Positions 38,215-49,269 of a DNA stretch of 64,000 bases are shown here, in pieces. The notes beneath the pieces are model-generated. The model saw only the letters and a list, made by a program, of their open reading frames with translations, had not been told where the DNA came from and made no database searches. The stretch's first letter is position 1; every line of letters starts with the position of its first letter. This stretch comes from Pseudomonas capsici (GTDB lineage: Bacteria > Pseudomonadota > Gammaproteobacteria > Pseudomonadales > Pseudomonadaceae). The stretch spans positions 1-64,000 of the forward strand of contig NZ_JAFGZD010000007.1 of the NCBI RefSeq assembly GCF_017165765.1. Direction: 5' to 3'. The translations under genes were made by a program, and so were the position numbers.

Positions 38215-38236
38215 AAAAGGCCCTCACAGGCCTTTT
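38215..38236 (-). terminator. Intrinsic terminator or attenuator between def and fmt
   Basis: AAAAGGCC and GGCCTTTT pair around a six-base loop. On the minus strand a T-rich run (CTTTTTT) follows. It lies between the def stop and the fmt start, so it may reduce fmt-rsmB expression. Confidence 0.82.
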
Positions 38237-38246
38237 GGGTGATGGA

Positions 38247-38753
38247 TCAAGCGTTCTGTCTGTGCTGTTTTTCCAGCTTCTTCTTGATCCGGTCACGCTT
38301 CAGATTGGACAGGTAGTCGACGAACAGCTTGCCGTTCAGGTGATCGCATTCATGCTGGATGCAGACGGCGAGCAAACCTTCGGCAACCAGTTCGTAAGGC
38401 TGGCCGTCACGGTCCAGGGCCTTGATGCGAACCTTCACGGGGCGGTCGACGTTTTCATAGAACCCGGGCACCGAGAGGCAGCCTTCCTGATACTGATCCA
38501 TTTCTTCGGTCAGCATTTCGATTTCGGGGTTGATGAAGACGCGGGGTTCGCTGCGATCTTCACTCAGGTCCATCACGACCACGCGCTTGTGGACGTTGAC
38601 CTGGGTTGCTGCCAGACCAATGCCTGGGGCTTCGTACATGGTTTCAAACATGTCGTCGACCAACTGGCGTATGCCGTCGTCTACTATCGCCACGGGTTTG
38701 GCGATGGTGCGCAGGCGCGAATCGGGAAATTCGAGAATGTTTAGAATGGCCAT
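38247..38753 (-). CDS. def: Peptide deformylase
   Basis: Def removes the formyl group from new proteins. The start at 38753 ([14 protein letters not shown]) gives 168 residues; the upstream 20 codons are not supported. The three metal/active-site motifs are GIGLAATQ near 44, EGCLSVPG near 89 and QHECDHLNG near 132. It is divergent from the LysM gene. Confidence 0.97.
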   Translation of the reverse strand: MAILNILEFPDSRLRTIAKPVAIVDDGIRQLVDDMFETMYEAPGIGLAATQVNVHKRVVVMDLSEDRSEPRVFINPEIEMLTEEMDQYQEGCLSVPGFYENVDRPVKVRIKALDRDGQPYELVAEGLLAVCIQHECDHLNGKLFVDYLSNLKRDRIKKKLEKQHRQNA

Positions 38754-38882
38754 ATACGTAAGGGCTGCACTGTAGGGTAAAGTCAAAATCGGCTGCCAGG
38801 CTTGAAACGTCAAAGCAGACAGCTATATGAGACTGATGGAACTTATGTTTACGCGAGACAACATGATAAAGGGATTCACCGC

Positions 38883-39908
38883 ATGAGGAAATCACTACTC
38901 GCCCTGCTGCTTTTGACTGCCAGCGGTCTTGCTCAGGCGCAAGTGCAACTCAAGGAAGGCCACCCGCAGAGTTATACCGTCGTTGCCGGTGACACGCTTT
39001 GGGATATTTCCGGCAAATTCCTGCGAGAACCATGGAAATGGCGCGAGATATGGCGGGCCAATCCACAAGTGCGCGATCCCGACCTCATCTATCCCGGCGA
39101 CTCGCTGTCGCTGATCTATGTCGATGGTCAGCCTCGTGTGGTGCTCAACCGCGCCGAATCCCGCGGCACCATCAAATTGTCACCGCGTGTGCGCAGCACG
39201 CCGACGATCGAAGCGATCCCGAGCATTCCGCTCGGTGCCATCAATGCGTTCCTGATCAGTAACCGGATCGTCGACGACGCCGACCAGTTCAACAAGGCCC
39301 CTTACATCGTTGCCGGCAATGCCGAACGTGTACTCAGTGGCGGAGGCGACCGCATCTACGCTCGCGGCAATCTGGACCCGCAACAGCTGAGCTACGGGAT
39401 CTTCCGTCAGGGCAAGGTTTATACCGATCCTGTCACCAAGGAAGTGCTGGGCATCAATGCCGACGATATCGGCGGCGGTGAAGTCATTGCTACCGAAGGC
39501 GATGTTTCCACCCTGATGCTGCAACGCTCTACCCAGGAAGTGCGTCTGGGCGACCGCCTGTTCACCAGTGAAGAACGGGCAATCAACTCGACATTCATGC
39601 CCAGTTCGCCACAGAACGCCATTGAAGGTCTGATTCTCGATGTGCCTCGGGGCGTGACTCAGGTGGGCGTCTACGACGTGGTGACGCTCAACAAGGGCCG
39701 ACGTGACGGGCTGGTCGAAGGCAATGTACTCGCGATTTACAAGACCGGCGAAACCGTCCGCGACCGGGTGACCGGCGATCAGGTGAAAATTCCCGACGAA
39801 CGCTCCGGGTTGCTGATGGTTTTCCGCACTTATGAAAAGCTCAGTTACGCCTTGGTCCTGCACGCGAACCGATCTTTGTCCATTATGGACAAGGTCCGTA
39901 ACCCCTGA
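38883..39908 (+). CDS. Secreted LysM-domain protein
   Basis: The start at 38883 (MRKSLLALLLLTASGLAQAQ) has AAAGGGA upstream and a signal peptide cut near 20. A LysM domain (about 30-80; SYTVVAGDTLWDISGKFL ... IYPGDSLSL) should bind peptidoglycan in the periplasm. The remaining 260 residues are mostly beta-like and not a known enzyme to me. At 341 residues it matches the conserved Pseudomonas protein found next to def and dprA. It has its own terminator. Its role is not known from sequence. Confidence 0.9.
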   Translation: MRKSLLALLLLTASGLAQAQVQLKEGHPQSYTVVAGDTLWDISGKFLREPWKWREIWRANPQVRDPDLIYPGDSLSLIYVDGQPRVVLNRAESRGTIKLSPRVRSTPTIEAIPSIPLGAINAFLISNRIVDDADQFNKAPYIVAGNAERVLSGGGDRIYARGNLDPQQLSYGIFRQGKVYTDPVTKEVLGINADDIGGGEVIATEGDVSTLMLQRSTQEVRLGDRLFTSEERAINSTFMPSSPQNAIEGLILDVPRGVTQVGVYDVVTLNKGRRDGLVEGNVLAIYKTGETVRDRVTGDQVKIPDERSGLLMVFRTYEKLSYALVLHANRSLSIMDKVRNP

Positions 39909-39912
39909 GGCT

Positions 39913-39938
39913 CTGTCTCAAGGCTGAGACAGTTTTTT
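39913..39938 (+). terminator. Intrinsic terminator after the LysM gene
   Basis: CTGTCTCA and TGAGACAG pair around AGGC and are followed by six T, 4 bp past the stop. Confidence 0.93.
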
Positions 39939-40031
39939 CCACCGGATCTTTCACTTATCAAATTGTTGTCAACAGAGTTATCCACAGGTTTGCCCACATC
40001 CTGAAGTGGGCCATGGATCAAGGACGATCTT

Positions 40032-41231
40032 ATGCCGCTGTTTGAAAAGGCCATGCCTTCGCCTGCCGAACTGGAAGCGCGCCTGCGTTTGCATCGCTTG
40101 CCGGAGGTAGGACCCAGACGCTTTTCCAGACTCATCGATGCTTTTGGTTGCGCCTCGGCTGCGCTCTCGGCACCCGCCAGTGCATGGCGCGCATTGGGGC
40201 TGCCGACGGCCTGTGCCGAAGCCCGGCGCGACCCGTTGGTGCGTGACGGAGCCAGTGCCGCACTGGCCTGGATTGAGCATGAAGACCAGCATTTATTGAT
40301 GTGGGACGATCCTGGCTACCCTGCACTGCTTGCTGAAATCGCCGACCCACCGCCTCTGTTATTCATCGCTGGCAACCCTTCGATTCTTGAGCGGCCTCAG
40401 TTGGGAATGGTCGGCAGTCGTCGTGCCTCGAAGCCGGGGATGGACACCGCCGCTGCTTTTGCCCGAAGTCTGGCGGGTGCCGGTTTTGTCATCACCAGCG
40501 GCCTGGCTCTGGGCATCGACGGTGCTGCGCATCAGGGTGCTCTTGACGTTGGCGGAGCCACAATCGGCGTGTTGGGTACAGGGCTCGAAAAACTTTATCC
40601 ACAGCGCCATCGACAGTTGGCCGCGCAGATGATCGCCCAGGGCAGCGCAGTGATTTCCGAGTTCCCGCTGGATGCCGGACCACAGACCAGCAACTTCCCG
40701 CGTCGCAACCGGATCATCAGCGGTCTGTCCCTCGGTGTGCTGGTGGTGGAGGCCAGTGTGAGCAGCGGTTCGTTGATTACGGCGCGACTGGCAGCGGAAC
40801 ATGGCCGAGAGGTCTATGCCATTCCCGGCTCTATCCATCATCCCGGTGCCCGTGGCTGTCATCAGTTGATCCGCGATGGCGCGGTGCTGGTGGAAACCGT
40901 GGATCACATTCTCGAAGCCTTGCAGCACTGGCATCGCCAAGTGCCCACTCAGCAGACCGAACGCAGAAACATCGCTGTAGGGGCGAGCTTGCCCGCGACC
41001 AACTGCTTAGCAGACGATGGCAACGCACTCGCTCGTCAGAGTGCCTCTCAGGGCAAGCACTCTCCTGCCTCTTTGCTGTTGACCCTTCTGCATGCCGCGC
41101 CACAGACCAGCGAAGCGCTGGCTGCTGCCAGTGAATGGCCGCTGCCCCGGGTGCTGGCAGCCCTGACCGAGCTGGAACTGGACGGAATGATCAGCAATGA
41201 AGCCGGACGATGGTTCGCACGGGCGCCCTGA
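40032..41231 (+). CDS. dprA: DNA processing protein DprA (Smf)
   Basis: DprA protects incoming single-stranded DNA in transformation and loads RecA. The 399-residue protein has an N-terminal SAM-like part (about 1-70). The Rossmann-like core (about 95-300) has [30 protein letters not shown] and [11 protein letters not shown]. The winged-helix tail is at about 345-399. Between core and tail the linker (about 315-346) is encoded by a REP-like doublet (40976-41070) read in frame, including VGASLPAT. This may explain an unusually long product. A DnaA box lies upstream at 39978 and another inside at 40595. Confidence 0.95.
   Translation: MPLFEKAMPSPAELEARLRLHRLPEVGPRRFSRLIDAFGCASAALSAPASAWRALGLPTACAEARRDPLVRDGASAALAWIEHEDQHLLMWDDPGYPALLAEIADPPPLLFIAGNPSILERPQLGMVGSRRASKPGMDTAAAFARSLAGAGFVITSGLALGIDGAAHQGALDVGGATIGVLGTGLEKLYPQRHRQLAAQMIAQGSAVISEFPLDAGPQTSNFPRRNRIISGLSLGVLVVEASVSSGSLITARLAAEHGREVYAIPGSIHHPGARGCHQLIRDGAVLVETVDHILEALQHWHRQVPTQQTERRNIAVGASLPATNCLADDGNALARQSASQGKHSPASLLLTLLHAAPQTSEALAAASEWPLPRVLAALTELELDGMISNEAGRWFARAP
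40976..41070. repeat. REP-like doublet inside dprA
   Basis: GTAGGGGCGAGCTTGCCCGC near 40978 is a common Pseudomonas REP core. A degenerate inverted partner, GGGCAAGCACTCTCCTGC, lies at 41051-41068. The pair is read through in frame as a protein linker. Confidence 0.65.
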
Positions 41232-41269
41232 GGTTAAACTGCCCGGCAAGATTTAGCGGAGATACATCA

Positions 41270-41827
41270 ATGGTCAGCAGTTGGCGTGTGCAGCAAGCCG
41301 CTCGAGATATTCGTGCCGGAGCGGTGATTGCCTATCCAACCGAGGCGGTCTGGGGGCTTGGGTGCGATCCGTGGGATGAAGAAGCGGTTTATCGCTTGCT
41401 GGCGATCAAATCGCGGCCTGTGGATAAAGGGCTGATTCTCATTGCCGACAACATCCGTCAGTTCGACTTTCTGTTCGAGGACTTCCCCGAGCAGTGGATC
41501 GATCGCATGGCCAGCACCTGGCCTGGCCCCAACACCTGGCTGGTGCCGCATCAGAACCTGCTGCCCGAGTGGATCACCGGCGTGCATGAAACCGTGGCCC
41601 TGCGCGTGACCGATCACCCGACCGTGCGTGAACTGTGCGCCTTGGTCGGCCCGTTGATTTCCACTTCGGCCAACCCTGCCGGTCGCCCCGCTGCCCGCAC
41701 GCGCCTGCGCGTGGAGCAGTATTTCCGTGGGCAGATCGACCTGGTGCTCGGCGGCAGCCTGGGCGGCCGCCGAAACCCCAGTGTCATTCGCGATGTCGCG
41801 ACCGGCCAGGTGGTGCGTCCCGGTTAA
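41270..41827 (+). CDS. tsaC: Threonylcarbamoyl-AMP synthase TsaC (YrdC family)
   Basis: TsaC makes threonylcarbamoyl-adenylate for t6A37 modification of ANN-decoding tRNAs. The start at 41270 ([14 protein letters not shown]) gives 185 residues, a single-domain TsaC. YrdC motifs are [17 protein letters not shown] near 18 and [10 protein letters not shown] near 47, with the [11 protein letters not shown] block near 130. It follows dprA by 38 bp. A DnaA box lies at 41419. It converges with qor, overlapping by four bases. Confidence 0.96.
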   Translation: MVSSWRVQQAARDIRAGAVIAYPTEAVWGLGCDPWDEEAVYRLLAIKSRPVDKGLILIADNIRQFDFLFEDFPEQWIDRMASTWPGPNTWLVPHQNLLPEWITGVHETVALRVTDHPTVRELCALVGPLISTSANPAGRPAARTRLRVEQYFRGQIDLVLGGSLGGRRNPSVIRDVATGQVVRPG

Positions 41828-42801
41828 GGAATCAGAATCGTCGATCCCGTGGTGCGCCGTGCCGACAGCTCGGTCTGCGCTTGGGCGGCGTCCTTCAGGG
41901 CGTATTGCTGGATATCGTTGAGCTTGATCTTGCCGCTGGCGAGCATGTCGAACAGATCGTCGGCCATCGATTGCAGGTTTTGCGCGTTATTGGCGTAGCT
42001 GCCCAGGGTTGGACGGGTCACGTACAGCGAACCCTTCTGCGCCAGAATGCCCAGATTCACCCCTGAAACCGGCCCGGATGCATTGCCGAAGCTGACCAGC
42101 AGGCCGCGAGGTGCAACGCACTCGAGGGAAGTCAGCCAGGTGTCCTGGCCGACGCCGTCGTAGACCACCGGGCACTTCTTGCCTTCGGTCAGTTCCAGCA
42201 CGCGTGCCGCCACGTCTTCATGGCTGTAGTCGATGGTTTCCCATGCACCCAGGGCTTTGGCGTGCTCGGCCTTCTGCGGTGAGCTGACCGTGCCGATCAG
42301 ATGCGCTCCCAGCGCCTTGGCCCACTGGCAGGCCAGCGAACCGACGCCACCGGCAGCGGCGTGGAACAGAAAGGTTTCGCCGGGTTTGACCAGATAAGTC
42401 TGACGCAGCAGATATTGCACCGTCAGGCCTTTGAGCATCACGGCTGCGGCCTGCTCGAAGCTGATGGAATCGGGCAGTTTCACCAGATGGTCCTCGGGCA
42501 ATACATGCAGTTCGCTGTAACCGCCCAGCGGGCCAGTGCCATAAGCTACTCGGTCGCCTACCTGAAAGCGCGTCACTTCGTTGCCGATGGCTTCGACTAT
42601 GCCCGCGCCTTCCGTACCCAGCCCAGAGGGAAACGAAGGTGCAGGGTAAAGACCGCTGCGGTAATAGGTATCGATAAAATTCAGGCCAATGGCCTTGTTG
42701 CGAACCACGACTTGTTGCGGGCCGGGTTGGGCCTGCTCGAAGTCGACATATTCAAGAACTTCGGGTCCTCCGACAGTGCTGAACTGGATACGCTTTGCCA
42801 T
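41824..42801 (-). CDS. qor: NADPH:quinone oxidoreductase (zinc-independent MDR family)
   Basis: This cytosolic medium-chain reductase passes electrons from NADPH to quinones. The 325-residue protein has an N-terminal GroES-like domain ([19 protein letters not shown] near 34) and a Rossmann domain with [19 protein letters not shown] near 150. No zinc-binding cysteine set is seen, which fits quinone reductase. It is divergent from hemF. Confidence 0.93.
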   Translation of the reverse strand: MAKRIQFSTVGGPEVLEYVDFEQAQPGPQQVVVRNKAIGLNFIDTYYRSGLYPAPSFPSGLGTEGAGIVEAIGNEVTRFQVGDRVAYGTGPLGGYSELHVLPEDHLVKLPDSISFEQAAAVMLKGLTVQYLLRQTYLVKPGETFLFHAAAGGVGSLACQWAKALGAHLIGTVSSPQKAEHAKALGAWETIDYSHEDVAARVLELTEGKKCPVVYDGVGQDTWLTSLECVAPRGLLVSFGNASGPVSGVNLGILAQKGSLYVTRPTLGSYANNAQNLQSMADDLFDMLASGKIKLNDIQQYALKDAAQAQTELSARRTTGSTILIP

Positions 42802-42858
42802 TTGCTATCTCCATGCTGAAACGAATCGTCAGATAGGCTATCGGACTCCTTCAAGTGA

Positions 42859-43881
<1,023 letters not shown>

Positions 43882-43942
43882 CCGAAGCCGCCTCTCGCAG
43901 TCAGTAGTGCACCGGGCGCTAAACACATCAACAGGAACACAA

Positions 43943-44767
43943 ATGGACCAGTACGTCGTATTCGGTAATCCCATCGGCCACAGCAAGTCGCCATTGATCC
44001 ACAGCCTGTTCGCCAGGCAGACAGAGCAGCAACTGGATTACCGAACCGCGCTGGCGCCACTGGATGACTTCACGGCCTTCGCCCGAGATTTTTTCCAGAC
44101 CGGTCGCGGGGCCAATGTGACCGTGCCGTTCAAGGAAGAAGCCTATCGCCTGGCCGACAGCCTGACCCGGCGTGCCCAGCGCGCAGGTGCCGTGAATACC
44201 TTGAGCAAGCAGGCCGACGGCACCTTGCTGGGCGATAACACCGACGGCGCCGGGCTGGTTCGTGATCTGACGGTCAATCACGGTGTCAGCCTGAGAGGCC
44301 AGCGTATCCTGTTGCTCGGTGCCGGCGGTGCTGTGCGTGGTGCTCTGGAGCCGTTGCTCGCGCAGAAACCGGCTGCCCTGGTGATCGCCAACCGTACGGT
44401 GGAAAAAGCCGAAAACCTGGCCCAGCTCTTTACGGACCTCGGCCCGGTATTCGCCAGCGGTTACGACTGGCTGGAAGAGTCGGTAGACCTGATCATCAAC
44501 GCAACCTCCGCCAGCCTGTCGGGCGAGCTGCCACCGATTGCCGCCAGCCTGATCCAGCCGGGTCATACCTTCTGCTACGACATGATGTACGGCAAGGAGC
44601 CGACCGCATTCTGTCGCTGGGCGAGCGAGCACGGTGCTGCCCAGGCGGTGGATGGCTTGGGCATGCTCGTCGAACAGGCCGCCGAAGCCTTCCTGCTATG
44701 GCGCGGCGTGCGTCCGGACTCCGCAGAGGTGCTGGCCGAAATGCGGCGGCAGTTGGCGAGCGCCTAA
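43943..44767 (+). CDS. aroE: Shikimate dehydrogenase (NADP)
   Basis: AroE reduces 3-dehydroshikimate to shikimate in aromatic amino-acid synthesis. The start at 43943 ([21 protein letters not shown]) gives 274 residues. Substrate motifs are SKSP at 14-17 and [11 protein letters not shown] with the catalytic Lys near 65. The NADP motif is [16 protein letters not shown] near 127. Its stop overlaps that of the convergent SulP gene. Confidence 0.97.
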   Translation: MDQYVVFGNPIGHSKSPLIHSLFARQTEQQLDYRTALAPLDDFTAFARDFFQTGRGANVTVPFKEEAYRLADSLTRRAQRAGAVNTLSKQADGTLLGDNTDGAGLVRDLTVNHGVSLRGQRILLLGAGGAVRGALEPLLAQKPAALVIANRTVEKAENLAQLFTDLGPVFASGYDWLEESVDLIINATSASLSGELPPIAASLIQPGHTFCYDMMYGKEPTAFCRWASEHGAAQAVDGLGMLVEQAAEAFLLWRGVRPDSAEVLAEMRRQLASA

Positions 44768-46332
44768 TCCTCGAACAGGATCGGGCACTTCTGTGCACCC
44801 TCCAGCTTCTGCAACTCTTCAACGACCTGCTGTCGGGCGCGGCGTAAAGTCAGGGTCCGGTTCTGTTTGAGCAGGCGTCGGGCCTCCTGATGCAGCATCT
44901 CCACGCCCGAATAGTCGATGAAGTTGATGTGCTGGGCGTCGATCACCACATGCTTGCCTTCGGTACGCTGCAGGCGGGTTTGCAGGTAGTGACTGGCCCC
45001 GAAGAAAATCGACCCGCCAACGCGCATGATGTCTTCGTCACCTTCGCGCCACTGCTGCACCTTGGGCTGCGACGTGCGCTTGAGGTAGAAGAACAGCGAA
45101 GCCAGCACGCCCGCGTAGATTGCGGTCTGCAGCTCCAGCAGCAGCGTTGCGACACAGGTCAGGGCCATCACGAAAAACTCCGAACGGCTGACCCGGAACA
45201 ACGCCGCGATACCGCGATGATCCACCAGTCCCCAGCAGATCAGCAGAATTGAGGCCGCCATGGCCGGAATCGGGATGTGGGCAATCAGTGACGCCCCCGC
45301 GACGGCGAACAGCATGACCCATAATGCCGAAAACACACCCGCCAGAGGTGAGCGGGCACCGGCCTCATAACTCAAGGCGGCGCGGGTAAATGAACCGGCA
45401 GACATGTAACCCGAAAACAGGGAGCCGACCATATTCGACAGGCCCTGGGCGCGGACTTCCTGATTGGCATTGATGAGTTGCTGGGAGCGTGCCGACAGCG
45501 AGCGGGCAATCGACAGGCTGTTCACCAGCCCGAGCATGCCGATCGCCACGGCAGTCGGCAGCAGTTTGAGGATCAATTCCAGATCCAGCGGCAGCGGGCT
45601 GAATGGCGGCAACTGACCCGTGAAAGCCTTGACCACCTTCACATGGCCAAACATCGCAGGCCACAGCCAGGCCAGCAGGCTGCTCGATACCAGAGCGATC
45701 AATAGCGTCGGCCAGCGCGGCACGAAATATTTCAGGGTAATGCCCAGTGCCAGAGTCAGCAGGCCGAGGATCAGCGAAGGCTTGTCGATCTCCTGACTGT
45801 GTTCAAGGACCGCTGTCAGGCTGTTGAGGGCTGTGCTCTGGCTGGGCAGGTCGATGCCGGTCAGGTTCGGTATCTGTCCCAGTGCAATCACAATGGCTGC
45901 GCCCAGGGTGAAGCCCAGCACGACGGAGTGCGAGACGAAATTCACCAGCGCGCCGAAGCGCATCATGCCCAGCAGCAACTGGAAGGCTCCGGCAATGAAC
46001 GTCAGCAACAGAATGAGAGTGATGTAGTCCTGGCTGGCCGGAACCGCCAGCGGACTGATGCTGGCATACAGCACGATGGAAATCGCTGCCGTCGGCCCGC
46101 AGATCAGATGCCACGACGAACCCCACAAACAGGCGATCAACACCGGCACGATGGCCGCGTACAAACCATATTCCGGAGGAAGACCGGCGATCAGCGCGTA
46201 AGCGATGGATTGGGGCAATGCCAGAACGGCACCGCTCAGACCTACCAATGCATCCCGACCGACGCTGGCACGGGTCTGTGCGGGCAGCCAGGCGAGAAAC
46301 GGCAGGAATTTGTGACGGTTGAACCAACCCAT
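44764..46332 (-). CDS. SulP family anion transporter with STAS domain
   Basis: This is an SLC26/SulP inner-membrane transporter, probably for sulfate or bicarbonate. The start at 46332 ([15 protein letters not shown]) has GAGGG upstream and gives 522 residues; longer starts at 46359 and 46392 are possible. The first motif, [29 protein letters not shown], is typical of the family. About 12 membrane segments run to residue 410. The cytosolic STAS domain (about 435-510) has [20 protein letters not shown]. The substrate cannot be told from sequence. Confidence 0.9.
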   Translation of the reverse strand: MGWFNRHKFLPFLAWLPAQTRASVGRDALVGLSGAVLALPQSIAYALIAGLPPEYGLYAAIVPVLIACLWGSSWHLICGPTAAISIVLYASISPLAVPASQDYITLILLLTFIAGAFQLLLGMMRFGALVNFVSHSVVLGFTLGAAIVIALGQIPNLTGIDLPSQSTALNSLTAVLEHSQEIDKPSLILGLLTLALGITLKYFVPRWPTLLIALVSSSLLAWLWPAMFGHVKVVKAFTGQLPPFSPLPLDLELILKLLPTAVAIGMLGLVNSLSIARSLSARSQQLINANQEVRAQGLSNMVGSLFSGYMSAGSFTRAALSYEAGARSPLAGVFSALWVMLFAVAGASLIAHIPIPAMAASILLICWGLVDHRGIAALFRVSRSEFFVMALTCVATLLLELQTAIYAGVLASLFFYLKRTSQPKVQQWREGDEDIMRVGGSIFFGASHYLQTRLQRTEGKHVVIDAQHINFIDYSGVEMLHQEARRLLKQNRTLTLRRARQQVVEELQKLEGAQKCPILFED

Positions 46333-46450
46333 GAAACCCTCGTCGATTGGTTGCGGCATCCAAGGGTACACGGCTGGACTGTGCTTATGCACTCACGAAC
46401 ATAGCCTGATTCTCTTGCGAGAATGAAGAGTGGAACGAGGGCGACGGGAG

Positions 46451-46484
46451 ACCAGGCAGGCGGGAGGGTGTCCGGATGCCTGGT
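46451..46484 (-). terminator. Stem-loop after the Ivy-like gene
   Basis: ACCAGGCA and TGCCTGGT pair across an 18-base loop, 25 bp past the Ivy-like stop. No T-run follows, so termination is doubtful. Confidence 0.4.
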
Positions 46485-46508
46485 CCTTGAAAGATGTCAG
46501 GGGGCCGA

Positions 46509-46973
46509 TCAATACCAGTTCGGGTCCTTGCTCAACTGCTCTTTCAGCAATTGCTGCATGCCTTCATCCGGTTTGCCCAGAAAACGGTAGGTCGCATGAC
46601 GAGTCGGCGACTTGTCGGCCGGAAGTCCGGCAGGCACTTCGACCAGCATGGCGTAGGCGTCTTCCTTATCGAGGCTGAATGCCACGATGAGGCGCTTGCT
46701 CCGGCAGGTTTCGGCAGTTTCACACAGAGGACCGACGAGGTAAGGGTCTCCGTCTTCGGTAACGGCAGTCATCTGCTCGGAAGCACCAGAGAGGTTGATG
46801 ATCCAGTCAGGCAACCGTTCCTCTTTCTTGACGACCTTGGTCCACGTCTGGCGGTACTCGGGCGCAGAACTCAACAGCTCATTGACCCGAGCCTGCCCGT
46901 CATTGGCGGCTAATGCCATGGCACTGCCGCCCATCAACAGGGCGGCGGCCAGTGATTGCAAGGATTTGCCCAT
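46509..46973 (-). CDS. Periplasmic Ivy-like protein (lysozyme-inhibitor family)
   Basis: This 154-residue protein has a signal peptide (about 1-22; ...GGSAMALA). Its fold signature is that of the inhibitor of vertebrate lysozyme: PLCETAETC, then RLIVAFSLDKEDAYAMLVEV and ATYRFLGKPDEGMQQLL. In true Ivy the Cys-bounded loop is CKPHDC, whose His blocks the lysozyme active site. Here it is CETAETC (Cys84-Cys90) with one extra residue and no His. A changed or lost inhibitory role is therefore likely. It lies at the position of the second Ivy copy of P. aeruginosa, next to algB. Confidence 0.82.
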   Translation of the reverse strand: MGKSLQSLAAALLMGGSAMALAANDGQARVNELLSSAPEYRQTWTKVVKKEERLPDWIINLSGASEQMTAVTEDGDPYLVGPLCETAETCRSKRLIVAFSLDKEDAYAMLVEVPAGLPADKSPTRHATYRFLGKPDEGMQQLLKEQLSKDPNWY

Positions 46974-46976
46974 TAC

Positions 46977-47481
<505 letters not shown>

Positions 47482-47912
47482 CCTTAAACTCCCTTTACCT
47501 GAACGGTGTGATGAAGTGGTTGGCCATGAGGTCAGGCCTTGAGTGCAAGGGATATTGCAGGCTGCATGCCATTTTTTGATTTTTTAATAAGTTCAATAAA
47601 ATCAATGGCTTGAGATATTCTCGAAAAAGTTACGGCCAGCAAGCTGCACGATCGACCCCCTGTGGTCGTGCGTTCTGCACGAATGTTCGAAAGGGTGGTC
47701 ATGGAGTTAACTTGAGGAAAATCGAGGGTCTTGGGAGATCGTGGGGGCAAAACATCCCTGGCGGGAGAAATATCGTCAGGAAAATCAGCCGGTTAGCCAA
47801 GGCTCGAACAGATAGCTAACATGCATGTCACAGAATCAATCAGAATCAACCATGCAACTTGCCCGATGATTCCGACACTAACCAAGATCATTTACTTAGG
47901 AGCGTAGGAAAA
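47482..47912. other. Intergenic region upstream of algB
   Basis: This 431-bp divergent gap has an AT-rich stretch at about 47573-47620 and an imperfect hairpin near 47645-47671 (GCAC ... GACC / GGTC GTGC). The promoters of algB and of the small membrane protein should lie here, but none could be placed with confidence. Short open frames here lack ribosome sites and are rejected. Confidence 0.5.
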
Positions 47913-49259
47913 ATGGAGACAGCCACTGAGAATCAGGGCCGTATTCTGCTTGTGGACGACGAGTCCGCCATCCTTCGCACGTTCCGGTACTGTCTGGAAG
48001 ATGAGGGTTACAGTGTCGCCACTGCCAACAGCGCAGCTCAGGCCGACACCTTGATGCAGCGCCAGGTGTTCGACCTGTGCTTTCTGGACTTGCGCCTGGG
48101 CGAGGACAACGGGCTGGATGTTCTGGCGCAGATGCGTATTCAGGCACCCTGGATGCGGGTCGTGATCGTCACGGCCCATTCGGCGGTCGATACGGCGGTC
48201 GATGCCATTCAGGCCGGTGCCGCCGATTATCTGGTCAAACCCTGCAGCCCGGATCAACTGCGCCTTGCTACCGCCAAGCAACTGGAAGTACGGCAGTTGT
48301 CTGCTCGTCTGGAGGCTCTGGAAGGCGAGATACGTAAACCCAAGGACGGCCTGGATTCACACAGCCCGTCGATGATGGCCATTCTGGAAACGGCGCGGCA
48401 GGTTGCCGTGACCGATGCCAACATCCTGATTCTGGGCGAATCCGGGACCGGTAAAGGTGAACTGGCCCGCGCCATTCACGGCTGGAGCAAGCGGGCCAAG
48501 AAATCCTGTGTCACCATCAACTGCCCTTCCCTGACTGCCGAGCTGATGGAAAGCGAGTTGTTCGGTCACAGTCGCGGAGCTTTTACCGGGGCCAGCGAAA
48601 GCACGCTGGGTCGCGTCAACCAAGCCGATGGCGGCACGCTGTTTCTCGATGAAATCGGCGATTTTCCACTCACGTTGCAACCAAAATTGCTGCGTTTCAT
48701 TCAGGACAAGGAATACGAGCGCGTCGGTGATCCGGTCACGCGGCGTGCCGATGTACGAATTCTGGCGGCCACCAACCTGAATCTGGAAGACATGGTGCGC
48801 AGCGGGCGCTTCCGGGAAGATCTTCTGTATCGCCTGAACGTGATCACCCTGCACCTTCCGGCGTTGCGCGAGCGAAGCGAAGACATCCTGACGCTGGCCG
48901 ACCGCTTCCTGGCGCGCTTCGTCAAGGATTACGCCCGACCGGCTCGCGGATTCAGCGAGGAAGCCCGTGCCGCACTGCTCAACTACCGCTGGCCCGGCAA
49001 TATCCGTGAACTGCGTAACGTCATCGAACGTGCCAGCATCATCTGTCCGCAGGAGCGGGTCGAAGTCAGTCACCTCGGCATGGCTGAGGTCCCGACCAAC
49101 AACGCACCTCGCGTGGGAGCTGCCCTGAGCCTCGATGAACTTGAAAAGGCTCATATCGGCGCCGTCCTGGCCACCAGCGATACCCTCGATCAGGCTGCGA
49201 AGACTCTGGGGATCGACTCCTCGACGCTTTATCGCAAGCGCAAGCAGTACAACCTATGA
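47913..49259 (+). CDS. algB: Sigma-54-type response regulator AlgB
   Basis: AlgB is the NtrC-family response regulator paired with KinB; in P. aeruginosa it activates alginate genes. The start at 47913 (METATENQGRILLVDDESA) gives 448 residues. The receiver domain has phospho-acceptor Asp59 in CFLDLRLG. The AAA+ domain has LGESGTGKGELARAIHG near 171, the sigma-54 contact loop GAFTGA near 217 and GGTLFLDEIGDF near 235. The C-terminal Fis-type helix-turn-helix is LDQAAKTLGIDSSTLYRKRKQ. The Walker A is GESGTGKG. kinB follows by 10 bp. Confidence 0.96.
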   Translation: METATENQGRILLVDDESAILRTFRYCLEDEGYSVATANSAAQADTLMQRQVFDLCFLDLRLGEDNGLDVLAQMRIQAPWMRVVIVTAHSAVDTAVDAIQAGAADYLVKPCSPDQLRLATAKQLEVRQLSARLEALEGEIRKPKDGLDSHSPSMMAILETARQVAVTDANILILGESGTGKGELARAIHGWSKRAKKSCVTINCPSLTAELMESELFGHSRGAFTGASESTLGRVNQADGGTLFLDEIGDFPLTLQPKLLRFIQDKEYERVGDPVTRRADVRILAATNLNLEDMVRSGRFREDLLYRLNVITLHLPALRERSEDILTLADRFLARFVKDYARPARGFSEEARAALLNYRWPGNIRELRNVIERASIICPQERVEVSHLGMAEVPTNNAPRVGAALSLDELEKAHIGAVLATSDTLDQAAKTLGIDSSTLYRKRKQYNL

Positions 49260-49269
49260 GTTGTTCTGT

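Noticed and set aside
47532..47819. Short open frames on both strands upstream of algB
   Set aside because: They overlap one another, lack ribosome binding sites and show no family features; the region is better read as a promoter region.
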